From an uncultured SAR86 cluster bacterium (lineage in GTDB: Bacteria > Pseudomonadota > Gammaproteobacteria > Magnimaribacterales > AG-339-G14): DNA of 64,000 bases. The position numbers and the translations under genes were made by a program. The notes below the pieces were generated by a model. That model did not search any database. It had not been told where the DNA came from and was given only the letters and a program-made list of their open reading frames with translations. Below, piece by piece: positions 63,128 through 64,000 of this stretch (within the stretch, counting starts at the first letter, position 1; each line of letters starts with the position of its first letter). The stretch is from contig CACPDB010000002.1 of NCBI GenBank assembly GCA_902632605.1, positions 1-64,000 on the forward strand, given 5' to 3'.

Positions 63128-64000
63128 ATGAAAAAAAATATCAGCGCTTTAATTTTTACGGCATTAATTTTTGTTGGATGTACAGATACTTCATTGGAAG
63201 TGGTGGATTTTTCTATTACAGATAAACCTGCGCCTGGTCCTAGTAAAGACTTTAACGAATTAAGAAATGCCTACTTTGGTGATCTTCATGTTCACACAAG
63301 ATATTCATTCGATGCTTACGTATTTGGTACAACCGCCTCTCCTGATGATGCTTACAGATACGCTAAGGGTGACACTATAAAGCATGCCTTGGGCTTCGAT
63401 ATGAAACTTAGAGAGCCATTGGATTTTTATGCAGTTACCGATCATGGTTTTTTCCTTGGCATGATCCAAGCTTGGGCTGATACCTCAACCTATGCTTCTA
63501 CTCTTCCAGGGGCAGATATTTACCACAATATAAATGCTCCAGAAAACCAGACTTTAGAGTCTTCTGCATTTCGACTTGGTAGTTTCAGAGGTGCCGTTGA
63601 AGCAATCGCAAATCCTTATCCTTGGTATCATCCAAAATTTATACAAGCTTTTCTATCCAATCACATTCAATTAGCTGTCCAGTCTTTTGATGATGAAACG
63701 CATAAATCATCTTGGGCAGATGTAGCAAGAGCTGCTAATGAGCATAATGATCCAGGAAATTTTACAACCTTTATTGGGTATGAATTCACAACTTCTACGG
63801 ATGTAGAAAATGGAAATTTACACAGGAATGTAATCTTTGAAGGATCTAAAGCGCCTGAAAGACCATGGACTAGAATCGATTCAATTAATCCAGAAGATTT
63901 ATGGGCTTGGATGGATAAGCTTAGAGATAAAGGTATAGATTCTATTGCTATGCCTCATAACTCAAATGGGTCAAATGGACAAATGTTTGAAGTAGAACAA
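63128..64000 (+). CDS. DUF3604-domain lipoprotein, 3' end beyond window
   Basis: This gene is not in the track because it runs off the right edge. It starts MKKNISALIFTALIFVGC, a lipoprotein signal, and continues with the DUF3604/PHP-like motif YFGDLHVHTRYSFDAYVFGT, where HxH is a likely metal site, and YAVTDHGFFLG. About 291 codons are present. The strong Shine-Dalgarno GGGGAGAG precedes the ATG. The biological substrate is unknown; the family is common in marine gammaproteobacteria. Confidence 0.88.
   Translation, partial: MKKNISALIFTALIFVGCTDTSLEVVDFSITDKPAPGPSKDFNELRNAYFGDLHVHTRYSFDAYVFGTTASPDDAYRYAKGDTIKHALGFDMKLREPLDFYAVTDHGFFLGMIQAWADTSTYASTLPGADIYHNINAPENQTLESSAFRLGSFRGAVEAIANPYPWYHPKFIQAFLSNHIQLAVQSFDDETHKSSWADVARAANEHNDPGNFTTFIGYEFTTSTDVENGNLHRNVIFEGSKAPERPWTRIDSINPEDLWAWMDKLRDKGIDSIAMPHNSNGSNGQMFEVEQ

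Noticed and set aside
1-64000. CRISPR arrays, tRNA or rRNA genes
   Set aside because: No regularly spaced repeats, cloverleaf-like sequences or rRNA signatures seen on reading through.

Overview
The window looks like a streamlined, AT-rich (roughly one-third GC by eye) marine gammaproteobacterium of the SAR86 type or a close relative. The evidence is gammaproteobacterial gene order (ubiE-ubiB-hisE-tatABC, lptM-lysA-dapF-DUF484-xerC-yigB, engB facing polA, tkt-pgk-fba beside metK), very tight packing with many 1-11 nt overlaps, and few intergenic gaps. The genus call is inference. I see no rRNA, tRNA, CRISPR array, transposase or phage integrase.

0-28 kb is housekeeping: oligoribonuclease (cut by the window edge), ubiquinone genes ubiE/ubiB, histidine hisE, Tat translocase tatABC, central carbon genes (class I aldolase, pgk, transketolase), the methyl cycle (metK, ahcY), argH, the lptM-lysA-dapF-DUF484-xerC-HAD run, two small periplasmic electron carriers (cytochrome c5 and a pseudoazurin-like cupredoxin), hflX, a CitE/MaoC/CaiB set that resembles C5-dicarboxyl-CoA catabolism, dsbA, cytochrome c4, engB, polA and dsbB.

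28-48 kb is an accessory island that looks like defence. Its first part holds a KAP-family P-loop NTPase diverging from a zinc-ribbon/coiled-coil membrane protein, a 53-aa two-TM protein and a 696-aa protein. The last has a periplasmic-binding-like N-terminal region, a Cys-loop (pentameric ligand-gated channel) sensor domain and four TM helices. A convergent pair follows: a zinc-ribbon/PH-like protein and a membrane-spanning coiled-coil protein. Next come a HAD phosphatase, a WYL regulator with RmuC, a RecB-like nuclease/SF1 helicase fusion, three unknown small genes, and a complete DpnII-type GATC restriction-modification operon led by a uracil-DNA-glycosylase-like gene. Three genes in this island start exactly 24 nt from a CGACA-N5-TGTCG palindrome, a candidate regulon operator.

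48-64 kb is metabolic and envelope genes: a nuclease, esterases, a VOC protein, SelO, a lipoprotein serine hydrolase, a 30-aa membrane microprotein, then oxidoreductases (quinone oxidoreductase, GMC, nitronate monooxygenase, OYE), a homocysteine methyltransferase, DUF1330, TPR, MBL and a DUF3604 lipoprotein cut by the right edge.

A recurring feature is a good -10 box 6-8 nt before the start codon with no Shine-Dalgarno, often in divergent gaps of only 32-48 bp. This suggests leaderless transcripts. Other genes (55065, 56113, 63128, 20160, 54643) carry clear Shine-Dalgarno sequences.
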